Shown here in pieces: positions 52,785-60,748 of a stretch of DNA of 64,000 bases (position 1 is its first letter; every line of letters begins with the position of its first letter). The position numbers and the translations under genes were made by a program. Source of the DNA: Phycisphaerae bacterium (GTDB lineage: Bacteria; Planctomycetota; Phycisphaerae; Sedimentisphaerales; Anaerobacaceae); assembly GCA_017993835.1 (NCBI GenBank), contig JAGOLX010000010.1, forward strand, positions 62,001 to 126,000, in the 5' to 3' direction. The notes under the pieces are model-generated. The model made no database searches, had not been told where the DNA came from, and saw nothing but the letters and a program-made list of their open reading frames with translations.

Positions 52785-52951
52785 AGGATCCGATTGTCGA
52801 TGAAGTCCGCCGGGCGCGGGACGCCCACGCGAAGCAATTCAACTACGACCTGGACGCCATCTGCGAAGACCTCCAAAAACGCGAGAAGGCCTCCAGCCAA
52901 CCAACCGTCTCCCTGCCCCCCAAACGGATCACGAAGAAGAAGGCCGTGTAA
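52781..52951 (+). CDS. Small antitoxin-like partner of PIN protein
   Basis: 56 aa: MKDPIVDEVRRARDAHAKQF then NYDLDAICEDLQKR and a basic end PPKRITKKKAV. Amphipathic helical N-terminus. It starts in the PIN stop (ATGA), indicating coupled translation. Small proteins of this kind recur after PIN genes with the IETSVVSYL start, so it is likely the antitoxin, in the reverse of the usual antitoxin-toxin order; not proven. A partial copy lies at 52113-52169. Confidence 0.75.
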   Translation: MKDPIVDEVRRARDAHAKQFNYDLDAICEDLQKREKASSQPTVSLPPKRITKKKAV

Positions 52952-53208
52952 GACCGGCAAGGGACGACACCTCAGATCTGTGCGGAGTGGCCGTCCCCAC
53001 GCTTCAACGCAGTGTTTCTTGTCTTCCAGAAACAGGCTACAAATCCTCCAGAATCCTCTGCCCGCAGGAATACGCCACAGCTCATTCTGAAGAGGATAAT
53101 AGCGGGTGCGGACTCTTTGTATGCTTGCCCTGTTTTTCCCCAAGCCTGACCAGTTTTCTGACGATATTGTTAGCGGAGACTGTCTCTGAGCTTAGAAAGG
53201 AGAGCGAA

Positions 53209-53934
53209 ATGGAAATCACAGCCTTGCGCCGACTGACATGCGACCTTGTGGAAGAAGCGTGGAGTCAAGTCTCCGCGCTCCCTGATACCGAGCCCGCACA
53301 GGAAGTTCGGCGCTCAGTCGCCAGCTATTATCTCTTTGCATCAAGAGAGTATGTAGTGGGGGCTTGGCAAATGCTCAGCGAGAACAGACGATTGGCAGCT
53401 CTCGCCCTCTCCCGCTGGCCCCTTGAAGCCGCTCTGAATCTGCTGTGGGTGCTGGCGGGTAATGGAGAAGTCGATCAGCGTATAACTGACTTGCGAGCGA
53501 AGGCTCTCCGGCAGGAGGAGGCATTGCAGAGAGGGATTGCCGAGGCATTCCCCACTCTCGTCGTACCCCATGGAGAGACTGCGAAAAAGGTCGCAAACGC
53601 CGCTCGAAATCTCGGAGCCAGGAGGCTGGACTCTCTCGAAAGGCGAATGGAAGAGCTTGAGGCTACCGACATCGCGACTGGGAAGCTCGGCGAACTGGGG
53701 CCCAGACTCTATGTCTATTACAGAATCTGTTCGGTGGCGGTTCATGCGCACCCGAGGGTATGGGAGAACCCCGACAAGAGAGTAGCCAAGCCGTGGGTAA
53801 TATACCGTATTACCGCTTCTTCTCCTCTGTATCTGGTTGCAGCAGCATACTGCCTGACGGATAGCGGTGATATCGACAAGCTATACAAGTGGTGGGCCGA
53901 GGTCGAGTCGCTGTTAGACAAACAGGGAACGTGA
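53209..53934 (+). CDS. DUF5677-like helical protein
   Basis: 241 aa from the ATG with AAAGGAG upstream. All-helical, with LALSRWPLEAALNLLWVLAG and the late YRICSVAVHAHPRVWENP containing conserved Arg/His residues, as in DUF5677-type proteins, which are found near defence and toxin genes. Base composition is lower in GC than the core genes nearby. No signal peptide. Biochemical role unknown; family assignment is tentative. Confidence 0.65.
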   Translation: MEITALRRLTCDLVEEAWSQVSALPDTEPAQEVRRSVASYYLFASREYVVGAWQMLSENRRLAALALSRWPLEAALNLLWVLAGNGEVDQRITDLRAKALRQEEALQRGIAEAFPTLVVPHGETAKKVANAARNLGARRLDSLERRMEELEATDIATGKLGELGPRLYVYYRICSVAVHAHPRVWENPDKRVAKPWVIYRITASSPLYLVAAAYCLTDSGDIDKLYKWWAEVESLLDKQGT

Positions 53935-54292
53935 CAGTGCAAGGTACGTTCTCCGGCGGAGCTCCATGTTCATCCTGTGCTGCTGATTCCCAAGAACTAG
54001 AACGGATTTCCAGATCATCCTCTGGCCGAACCATGGGTTGTTTGCGGACAGAGCCTTGGGATCGGACGAAGGAGTGCGTTTAACGCGTTGTTGGGTACCG
54101 GCGGGACTGGCGGAAGTTCGCCCCGAGTCGTTCCCCTCTCCGCCGGCACCTGGCAAAGCGATAAACGCTCTTGGTTACGGCCGAAGGCCGGGCTGGGTGA
54201 ATCCATCCAGACCGCGGCATCGATGATTTATGATTGCCGATTGATGACTGTCGGTAGGGCGTAGTCGGCGGCCGGTGAGGAGGCTGTGGCCT
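53935..54292. other. Intergenic, no gene
   Basis: Convergent gap with no supported CDS. Contains GATTTATGATTGCCGATTGA (about 54220), a relative of the short-module repeats at 39930-40018. Confidence 0.4.
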
Positions 54293-55363
54293 TCAGCCGA
54301 GACCTTCCAAGAGCCTGCCGATCTGCTGCGGCGAGGGAAGCTGGCCCTGGAGTTCTCTTGGGAGGCGTCGGACGATGCGATACGTCGCCACCCCGATGGG
54401 CCGGTGGGCGTCACGAAGGGCATATTCAACGATGGTCCGCCGCTTCTCCTTGCACAGGATGATCCCGATGGAGGGATTCTCCCCTTCCTCGCGAGCGCGA
54501 TCGTCGAGTGCCGCCAGATAGAACTGCATCTTGCCCACGAACTCGGGCTCGAACTCCCCGACCTTCAATTCGACGGCCACCAGACATTTGAGCCGGCGGT
54601 GAAAGAGCAAGAGATCGATGAAGTACTCCCTATCGTCCACCTCCAGGTGGTATTGGCTGCCGACAAAAGCGAACAGGCCGCCCATGGCCCGCAGGAACGC
54701 CTCGATCCGCACGACCAGGGCCCGTTCCAACTCCCGTTCCGCGTGTTCCTCGCCCAGCTCCAGGAAGTCGAACGTGTATTCATCCCGGACCGCCAGCTTG
54801 GCCTGCGCACGCTGCGCCGGCGTAAGCGCTGTGTCGAAATTGGTCTGGCCCAAGAGGGTCTTTTCGTACGACTGGTTCTCGATCTGGTGGATCAGAACGT
54901 TTTTGGACCAGCCGAACTTGCGGGTCATGCGGATGTAGAACTCTCGTTCGAGGGGGTCCTTGCAGCGCTCCAAGATGACCAGATTGTGACTCCAGCCAAT
55001 TTCTCGCACCAGTGGTGCGAGTTTTTCGGAGGACGCATAGTCCTCATAGAAGCCCTTGATACGCCAGAGGTTGGAAGCGGAGAATCCCGCCACCCCCGGG
55101 AACTCCGCCTGAAGGTCGGTCGCCAGCCTCTGGACCACGGACCGACCCCATGACTGCCCCGCCTGCCGTTCCACAATCATCCGTCCAATGTCCCAATAGA
55201 GGGCCACGAGCTCTCTGTTGACGGCGCGGAGCGCCTCATACTGGGCGGCACGGACGCGGTCTTTGATTTCCGTCAGCAGGCGGCCGTACTCCGAGCCGGC
55301 GATTCTCGCAGCCGGCGGCTGCAATCTTCCGAGAGCCACCTTCTTGTCAGAGCGTTTCTTCAT
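54293..55363 (-). CDS. YhcG-family PDDEXK nuclease (DUF1016)
   Basis: 356 aa. N-terminal winged-helix region (YWDIGRMIVERQAGQSWGRS, FSASNLWRIKGFYEDYA, REIGWSHNLVI) and a C-terminal PD-(D/E)XK nuclease core: REYFIDLLLFHRRLKCLVAVELKVGEF with Asp and the E-x-K pair, then MQFYLAALDDR and GIILCKEKRR. Start at MKKRSDKK; AAGGA 10 nt upstream. Family members occur as accessory genes in restriction and defence regions, which fits the surrounding PIN and DUF5677-like genes. Confidence 0.88.
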   Translation of the reverse strand: MKKRSDKKVALGRLQPPAARIAGSEYGRLLTEIKDRVRAAQYEALRAVNRELVALYWDIGRMIVERQAGQSWGRSVVQRLATDLQAEFPGVAGFSASNLWRIKGFYEDYASSEKLAPLVREIGWSHNLVILERCKDPLEREFYIRMTRKFGWSKNVLIHQIENQSYEKTLLGQTNFDTALTPAQRAQAKLAVRDEYTFDFLELGEEHAERELERALVVRIEAFLRAMGGLFAFVGSQYHLEVDDREYFIDLLLFHRRLKCLVAVELKVGEFEPEFVGKMQFYLAALDDRAREEGENPSIGIILCKEKRRTIVEYALRDAHRPIGVATYRIVRRLPRELQGQLPSPQQIGRLLEGLG

Positions 55364-55427
55364 ACGGCTGACATCCTTGTTTTTGAGCCCCAACAAGCGT
55401 CATGATAGGATCGCAGGAGGCTCGCCT

Positions 55428-56441
55428 TCAGTATTGGACTTTGTCGCCTCCCTGGAGTCGGATCCAGGTGGTGAAGGTTTCGCCGTTCTCTTCGAGCAGG
55501 ATCACGCGGCCGCCCCGTGGAAAACCGTCTCGGCCGTAGGTGTCACAGCCCGTGGCCCGGCCGTAGATCAGACGGATGCCGCGGTATTGGGCCTCGAAAT
55601 CGCTGACGTGGTCGTGCCCGACAAACGTCCCTTTCACGTCGCCGCGTTCGAGCATGGCCGCGAACAGTCCGGAATTGATCCGAGGACAGGCGACACCCTC
55701 GTGTCGATGCCCGACGACGTCGGCCTGTGCATCGGTCAACGCGTATTCGTATTCCAGCAGCGGGATGTGGAAGAACGCCAGGGCCGGGTGAGGTTTGCCG
55801 TCTCGCTCCTGGGCCAGGGTTTTGGAGGTCTGGCTGTACCAGGCGATCTGATCGGTGTGGATCCAATCGTAGTTGCCGAGTTCCTTCTTGCCTGTGTAGG
55901 AGTTGGAGTCGAGCATGTAGAGGACCCATTTCTTCCGGGTCCCGTCGGCGCTGTAGATGGGCAGGTAGTAGTTGCTGGCGCCGAAGATCTCCTGCGGTCC
56001 CATCCGTGAAACGGAATACGGCTGGCGGACGAACATCTCCATCAAGCCCCGGCGGTCCTTGGGTTTGTCGACGTCCTTGGGCCACTCATCGTCGTGGTTG
56101 CCCAGGACCACGCCCCAGGGGATCTTCCGCTCGGCCATCGGGCCGGCGGCCAGCGCGACGGTCTCCTGTCGCTTGGCGGCCCCGGCGAGAGTGTCCCCCG
56201 TCAGGACGACCAGTTGGGGTTTTTCGATGTCGAGGATCGCTCCGACCAGGGCCAGGGTCTGCTGGTCCTTGTCGCCGCCTGCGTGGAGGTGCATGTCGGT
56301 GAACTGGACGATCTTGAATCGGCCGGCAGGATCGAATTTCAATTGAGTCTCCTCGGAGAATGCGGTGTCCGCGGCGGACAAAACTGCGGCAAGGGACATC
56401 AAGGCTCCAAGCAGGATGGATCGCCGGCGTATTCCGATCAT
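55428..56441 (-). CDS. Exported calcineurin-like metallophosphoesterase
   Basis: 337 aa. A signal sequence (MIGIRRRSILLGALMSLAAV, possibly Tat-like because of the RRRS) precedes all metallophosphoesterase motifs: FTDMHLH (D-x-H), LTGDTLAG (GD), VLGNHDDEW (GNHD), an intermediate His in FFHIPLLEYE, and GHDHVSDF (GHxH). Resembles purple-acid-phosphatase-like periplasmic phosphodiesterases of the YkuE/Dcr2 type. Substrate unknown. Confidence 0.88.
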   Translation of the reverse strand: MIGIRRRSILLGALMSLAAVLSAADTAFSEETQLKFDPAGRFKIVQFTDMHLHAGGDKDQQTLALVGAILDIEKPQLVVLTGDTLAGAAKRQETVALAAGPMAERKIPWGVVLGNHDDEWPKDVDKPKDRRGLMEMFVRQPYSVSRMGPQEIFGASNYYLPIYSADGTRKKWVLYMLDSNSYTGKKELGNYDWIHTDQIAWYSQTSKTLAQERDGKPHPALAFFHIPLLEYEYALTDAQADVVGHRHEGVACPRINSGLFAAMLERGDVKGTFVGHDHVSDFEAQYRGIRLIYGRATGCDTYGRDGFPRGGRVILLEENGETFTTWIRLQGGDKVQY

Positions 56442-56745
56442 TGCGTTCTTCCTTTCTCTGATTGTCGTGTCATCCACATGCCCACAACTGGGCGAGAATT
56501 CACGACAGTAACCAGTAGATCCAGGCGCAGTCAAGGCTTCATCCAGACCATCCAACAGCCATCCGAATCCCATCTCACGCGGCTTTCAATCCGCCTGATG
56601 GTGAATGGTGTTGATTTATATGAAACATACAGGCGTCACGGAGCGTCTATCTGTTTGGGAAAGGAGTCTCACGCTCGGAGTGTCAAGTTTGAGGACGGGC
56701 AGGACTGCCGTCAAGACTTCACACTTCACCCTGGGCCGAAGGCCG

Positions 56746-56922
56746 TTTCTGCGAAACGAACCCAGTTTCTGGTCGGGCCAAGACAATTCACCACGGAGGC
56801 ACAGAGATCACGGAGAAGAACAGATATTTCGCGGCTGGATCCCAGACCCATGGGGGACTCCTCCACATCCTTCTCCGTGCCCTCTGTGTCTCGGTGGTGG
56901 AGATTTCTGCGAAACGAACCCA
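56746..56922. repeat. Hairpin flanked by 19-bp direct repeats
   Basis: TTTCTGCGAAACGAACCCA occurs at 56746-56764 and 56904-56922. Between them is a long inverted repeat of 28 bp with few mismatches (56791-56818 against 56870-56897, CTTCTCCGTG...CGGTGG type). An inverted partial copy TGGGTTCGTTTCGCA lies near 57317. The whole gap 56442-57432 contains no supported gene. Confidence 0.75.
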
Positions 56923-56995
56923 ATTCGCCGGCGGCGAAGCGAAGGGCAAAGGTATGTTGGAAAAGGAGTTACGGCGGATTCGGCCTGATGAATTC

Positions 56996-57238
56996 CGACA
57001 GACAAGTTCGGTAGCAGGCACGACCGCTTTGGCGGACTTCGTGCGCCTGGTTCGGAGTTCCTTCAGGCGACAGCAATGTAGCCCAGCCGCCCCCGGCTGG
57101 GATCACCCCGGAGGGCGGGGGTGCCACGGTCGTGCGTCGGGAGTCTCGTCCTGTCCATTCGGATCACCCCCGAGGGCGGGGGTGCCACATTGCCACACTG
57201 CCACACGGCCACACGGTTCGATTGCCGATCTTGCTCGT
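56996..57238 (-). repeat. Long dispersed repeat unit with REP-like core, copy 2
   Basis: Reverse complement of 10675-10848, with the same outer flanks (GACAAGTTCGGTAGC at left, CGATTGCCGATCTTGCTCGT at right). The core (57078-57127) is followed by a 33-bp spacer and a second half core (57161-57188), so it is longer than copy 1. Confidence 0.85.
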
Positions 57239-57432
57239 GAAAACGCATTGGGGAGCGGCGGAGGAACGAAGCCAATTTCCCGCTGACCGCCGTCTCGTCG
57301 CGTGCCGGGTCGGATTGGGTTCGTTTCGCACAATTGCGGTTGCGTCGGTCGGCCTGCGGGGTCATAATCCCGCCGGAACAGATGCTCCGAAGGCCGCGGA
57401 AACGCGGAATCTCAGACCATGGAAGTAGAACG

Positions 57433-58044
57433 ATGGAAACGAGAATCGAAGCAGTGCTCTTCGACTGGGGCGGCGTGCTGATCGACAACCCCGGGCCGGG
57501 ACTGATGAGCTACTGCGCAAAGGCGCTGGGCGTGTCCGTCGAGGACTACACGCGAGTCCACAGCCACCGCGGCCAGCCCTTCCAGAGAGGGGCGATCCCC
57601 GAGGAGGTCTTCTGGCGCCGGGTCTGCGAGGACCTGGGCTGTCCCACGCCCACGCGACCTTCCCTGTGGGGTGAGGCCTTCCGCGCGGTCTATTCGCCGC
57701 GAGCGGAGGTCTTCGGCCTGGCCCGACGGCTTCGCGAGAATGGCTGCAAGACGAGCCTGCTGTCGAACACGGAGGTCCCTGCGATGGAGTTCTTCCATGA
57801 CCTGCGGTACGATGCGTTCGACGCGGCGACGTTTTCCTGCGCCGAAGGGGTCGTCAAGCCGCAACGGGAGATCTATGAGATCGCCGCCCGCAAGCTCGGG
57901 GTGACGCCGGCCCGGTGTGCGTTCATCGACGACAAGCCCGAGTTCGTCGAGGGCGCTCGCAGGACGGGCATGAAAGGCATAGTCTACGAGGACTCCTCAC
58001 AGGTAGTTGAGGGACTGGTCCAGTTCGGGATTCGGGCGCGGTGA
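57433..58044 (+). CDS. HAD-superfamily hydrolase
   Basis: 203 aa. Motif I is VLFDWGGVLID (nucleophile Asp is followed by WGG, so the +2 acid is replaced by G-G as in the epoxide-hydrolase/YihX-like subgroup), motif II SLLSNTE, motif III Lys in GVVKPQREIY, and motif IV FIDDKPEFVEGA. GGAAG is 8 nt upstream of the ATG. Likely a small-molecule phosphatase; substrate unknown. Confidence 0.88.
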   Translation: METRIEAVLFDWGGVLIDNPGPGLMSYCAKALGVSVEDYTRVHSHRGQPFQRGAIPEEVFWRRVCEDLGCPTPTRPSLWGEAFRAVYSPRAEVFGLARRLRENGCKTSLLSNTEVPAMEFFHDLRYDAFDAATFSCAEGVVKPQREIYEIAARKLGVTPARCAFIDDKPEFVEGARRTGMKGIVYEDSSQVVEGLVQFGIRAR

Positions 58045-58057
58045 TTTGGATCGCGAG

Positions 58058-58172
58058 TTTGTCATCCTGAGCAACGCGAAGGATCTGGCCCGGGAGTGGA
58101 AGTTGCGTATCGACTTCGGACGTCAAGTCTCCCACGGGTCCCGGATGCTTCACTGCGTTCAGCATGACAAGA
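58058..58172. repeat. Palindromic intergenic repeat
   Basis: Starts TTTGTCATCCTGAGCAACGC and ends inversely with CTGCGTTCAGCATGACAAGA. A partial relative (GTCATCCTGAACGGAGCG) sits at 32706-32740. Confidence 0.65.
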
Positions 58173-58179
58173 GAAGAGT

Positions 58180-59052
58180 ATGTCGAACTTCCGGCGATTG
58201 TTGAACGGTGAAGACATCGTCCTGCTGGACGGTGCGATGGGGACCCAGTTGGAGGCCAAGGGTCTGATGGGGCGCGGACGGACCAATCTCGATGCGTCGC
58301 AGGCGGTGGTGGAGGTGCATCGAGCGTATCTCCTCGCCGGGTGCGACGCCGTGATCGCCAACACGTTGACGATGAACCGGATCTACATCGATACGCACAA
58401 CGTGGGCGTGTCGGTGCGCGAGGTCAACGAGGCCGGCGTGCGGCTGGCCCGACAGGCCGCAGGCGACGACCGGTGCGTCCTCGGCGACATGAGCTCAACC
58501 GGGCAACTCCTGGAGCCATACGGCACGTACACGGAATCGCAGTTCCACGAGGCCTTCCGGGAACAGGCCCAGGTGCTGGCCGAGGCTGGGGTCGATGGGT
58601 TGATTGTTGAGACGGTGTTCGATCTCCGCGAGGCGCTGTGCGCACTCCGCGCCTGCAAGACGGCCTGCGGGTTGCCCGTGATTGTGTCGATCGCTTTCAA
58701 AACGGACGCCAACGGCGGGCGGACCATGATGGGCGACACGGCCGAGCAATGCGCCGGGCAGCTTGCGGATGCGGGGGCCGATGCGATCGGCGCCAATTGC
58801 GGCGATCTCGACCCGCTCCAGATGTCACGCGTGGTCGCCTTGCTCAGGGCCGCCACCGATCTGCCCATCGCAGCCCAGCCCAACGCGGGCAGACCCCAAT
58901 TGATCGGAGACAAGACCGTCTTCGACATGGTGCCGGAGCCATTCGCCGAGGGCGTCGCGGAGTGCGTTCGTGCCGGGGCAACCATCGTCGGCGGCTGTTG
59001 CGGCACGACACCGGCGCATATCGAAGCCGTCCGTCGACGGCTCCGTTCGTAG
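58180..59052 (+). CDS. Homocysteine S-methyltransferase domain protein
   Basis: 290 aa, equal to the N-terminal Hcy-binding barrel of MetH or a stand-alone MmuM/BHMT-like enzyme. LLDGAMGTQLEAKG at the start, zinc-ligand Cys in IGANCGDLDP and the terminal GGCCGTTPAHI pair. Transfers a methyl group to homocysteine, forming methionine; the methyl donor is not predictable. No cobalamin or folate domain follows, and the next gene is a permease. No SAM or cobalamin riboswitch was seen in the 135-nt leader, which is filled by a repeat. Confidence 0.9.
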   Translation: MSNFRRLLNGEDIVLLDGAMGTQLEAKGLMGRGRTNLDASQAVVEVHRAYLLAGCDAVIANTLTMNRIYIDTHNVGVSVREVNEAGVRLARQAAGDDRCVLGDMSSTGQLLEPYGTYTESQFHEAFREQAQVLAEAGVDGLIVETVFDLREALCALRACKTACGLPVIVSIAFKTDANGGRTMMGDTAEQCAGQLADAGADAIGANCGDLDPLQMSRVVALLRAATDLPIAAQPNAGRPQLIGDKTVFDMVPEPFAEGVAECVRAGATIVGGCCGTTPAHIEAVRRRLRS

Positions 59053-59119
59053 TGACGCCGTCAGGCGTTATCTTAATGCGTGAGGATTCGCAGGTACGGA
59101 TGTCGTGAGGGCAAGACGA

Positions 59120-60457
59120 ATGCCAACAGAAGAATTGAAGCGGAAGTTCGGACTGTCCACTTCGACCTACGTGGTGATCGCCAGCATGGTGGGGACGGGA
59201 ATCCTCATCTCACCCGGATACATGATGCTCTCGCTCGGGAACTACCCGCTGATCCTCGGGCTGTGGGCGCTGGGTGGCCTGCTGGCCTTGTGCGGGGCGC
59301 TGTGTATCGCGGAACTGGCGGCCGCGTTGCCCCGCGCGGGCGGCGAATACGTCTACCTCCGCGAGGCCTACGGCCCGATGCCAGCCTTTCTCTCCGGCTG
59401 GACGTCGTTCTTCCTCGGCTTTTCCGCGCCGCTGGCGGTGGCGAGCTACATCGCCGCGATGTACCTCCTGACGCCCTTCGGACTGGCCGGCAGGGAGAGG
59501 GAGCTTCTCGTCCGGATCGTCGCCGCAATCATCATTGTCGCGATCACGCTGCCCAACCTGTTCGGCCATCGTCAATCCGCCTGGACGCAGAATCTCACCA
59601 CGATGCTCAAGCTGGGGTTGTTCGTGGCCCTGGCGGTCGCGGCATTCCTGTTCGGCAAGGGGCAGATTTCGCACATCGTGGAGGGAAAACCGATAGGAGA
59701 CATCGGCCTGGGGACCGCAATGACGCAACTGTTCTACGTCATGTTCGCCTACAGCGGGTGGAACGCCGCCAGCTACGTCGCGGGCGAGGTCAAAGACCCC
59801 GCCAGGACTCTCCCGCGTTCGTTGCTGCTGGGAGCCGGGTCGGTGGTCGTCCTGTATCTGGCGCTCAATCTCGTCTTCGCCTACGCGGTGCCTCTGGCCG
59901 ACGTGGGATTCGAGAACGCCGAGCGGGTTCCCCAACTGGCGGTCGAGAACCTGTTCGGGCAGGGGGCCTCCAGCGTCTTCTCCATCCTGTTGGGTCTGGC
60001 ATTTCTGGCGACGGTCAGTGCGTTTGTCATCACGGGCCCGCGGGTGTACTATGCGATGGCAAAGGACGGCCTATTCCCAGCCCTCGCCGGCCATCTCAGC
60101 GCCAAGGGCCAGGTCCCCACGTACGCGATGTCCCTTCAGAGCCTCTGTGCGGTGCTGATCCTGTTCGCGACGGACTTCCAGAACCTCTACAAGTACGCCT
60201 CCGTGGGATTGTCGCTCTTCGCACTACTGTTCATCGGAGCGGTCTACGTGCTTCGCCTGCGTCGGCCGACGATGGAGCGCCCGTTCCGCGTGCCTGGATA
60301 CCCCGTCGTGCCCGCGGTCTTCATGATCGTCACCGCCTTCATGGCCGGGTTCGCGTTCAGACAGTGGCCAAAACCCTCGTTCTACAGTCTCGCCAGCATC
60401 CTGCTGGGCATCCCGGCCTATTACCTCTGGTCGTGGGCCGCCGCAGAAAAAACCTGA
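59120..60457 (+). CDS. APC-family amino-acid permease
   Basis: 445 aa, about 12 hydrophobic helices. Helix 1 carries VIASMVGTGILISPGYM (GxG unwound substrate site), helix 3 region ALPRAGGEYVYLREAYG, helix 6 YVMFAYSGWNAASYVAGEVK, followed by RTLPRSLLLG. Typical of LAT/GadC-like APC transporters. Start at MPTEELKRK (GAGGGC upstream); a GTG at 59105 is in frame. Adjacent to the homocysteine methyltransferase gene, so methionine or a precursor is a possible substrate (inference). Confidence 0.9.
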   Translation: MPTEELKRKFGLSTSTYVVIASMVGTGILISPGYMMLSLGNYPLILGLWALGGLLALCGALCIAELAAALPRAGGEYVYLREAYGPMPAFLSGWTSFFLGFSAPLAVASYIAAMYLLTPFGLAGRERELLVRIVAAIIIVAITLPNLFGHRQSAWTQNLTTMLKLGLFVALAVAAFLFGKGQISHIVEGKPIGDIGLGTAMTQLFYVMFAYSGWNAASYVAGEVKDPARTLPRSLLLGAGSVVVLYLALNLVFAYAVPLADVGFENAERVPQLAVENLFGQGASSVFSILLGLAFLATVSAFVITGPRVYYAMAKDGLFPALAGHLSAKGQVPTYAMSLQSLCAVLILFATDFQNLYKYASVGLSLFALLFIGAVYVLRLRRPTMERPFRVPGYPVVPAVFMIVTAFMAGFAFRQWPKPSFYSLASILLGIPAYYLWSWAAAEKT

Positions 60458-60634
60458 AATATTCTTCTCCGTCTGCAATAAGGCCTCCGCGACGGTCGTC
60501 TATACTCGTGAATAACGCGGCGGCCGAAGCTTGGGCCAACTGAAGAGCACAAGTATCACTTGAGGGATGTGTTCTGCCTGCTGAGGCCCGGGACGATGCC
60601 GCCGCGGCTGAGGATGAACAAGGGCCGAGACCCA

Positions 60635-60670
60635 GTTACGGCGACTTGCGAACGTGATACGGACATAACG
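60635..60670 (-). ncRNA. Degenerate repeat, candidate tracrRNA anti-repeat
   Basis: GTTACGGCGACTTGCGAACG (60635-60654) continuing GATACGGACATAAC keeps GTT, the 7-mer GACTTGC and a GANRCGGA block in the order of the CRISPR repeat, with a bulge. Transcribed on the minus strand it could pair imperfectly with the repeat, as tracrRNA anti-repeats do. It is followed on that strand by GGGTCTCGGCCC. No promoter or terminator was established. Confidence 0.3.
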
Positions 60671-60705
60671 TCAGCCTTGCAACCAGACGCCCATGCGTCG
60701 TCATA

Positions 60706-60731
60706 GATGAGTGGCCCCTTGGCCACTCATC
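60706..60731 (+). terminator. Hairpin before the CRISPR array
   Basis: GATGAGTGGCC / GGCCACTCATC (11-bp stem, 4-nt loop) followed by GCTTTT, 17 nt before the first repeat. May shield the array from read-through of the permease gene. Confidence 0.6.
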
Positions 60732-60748
60732 GCTTTTGGTGACCCCGC

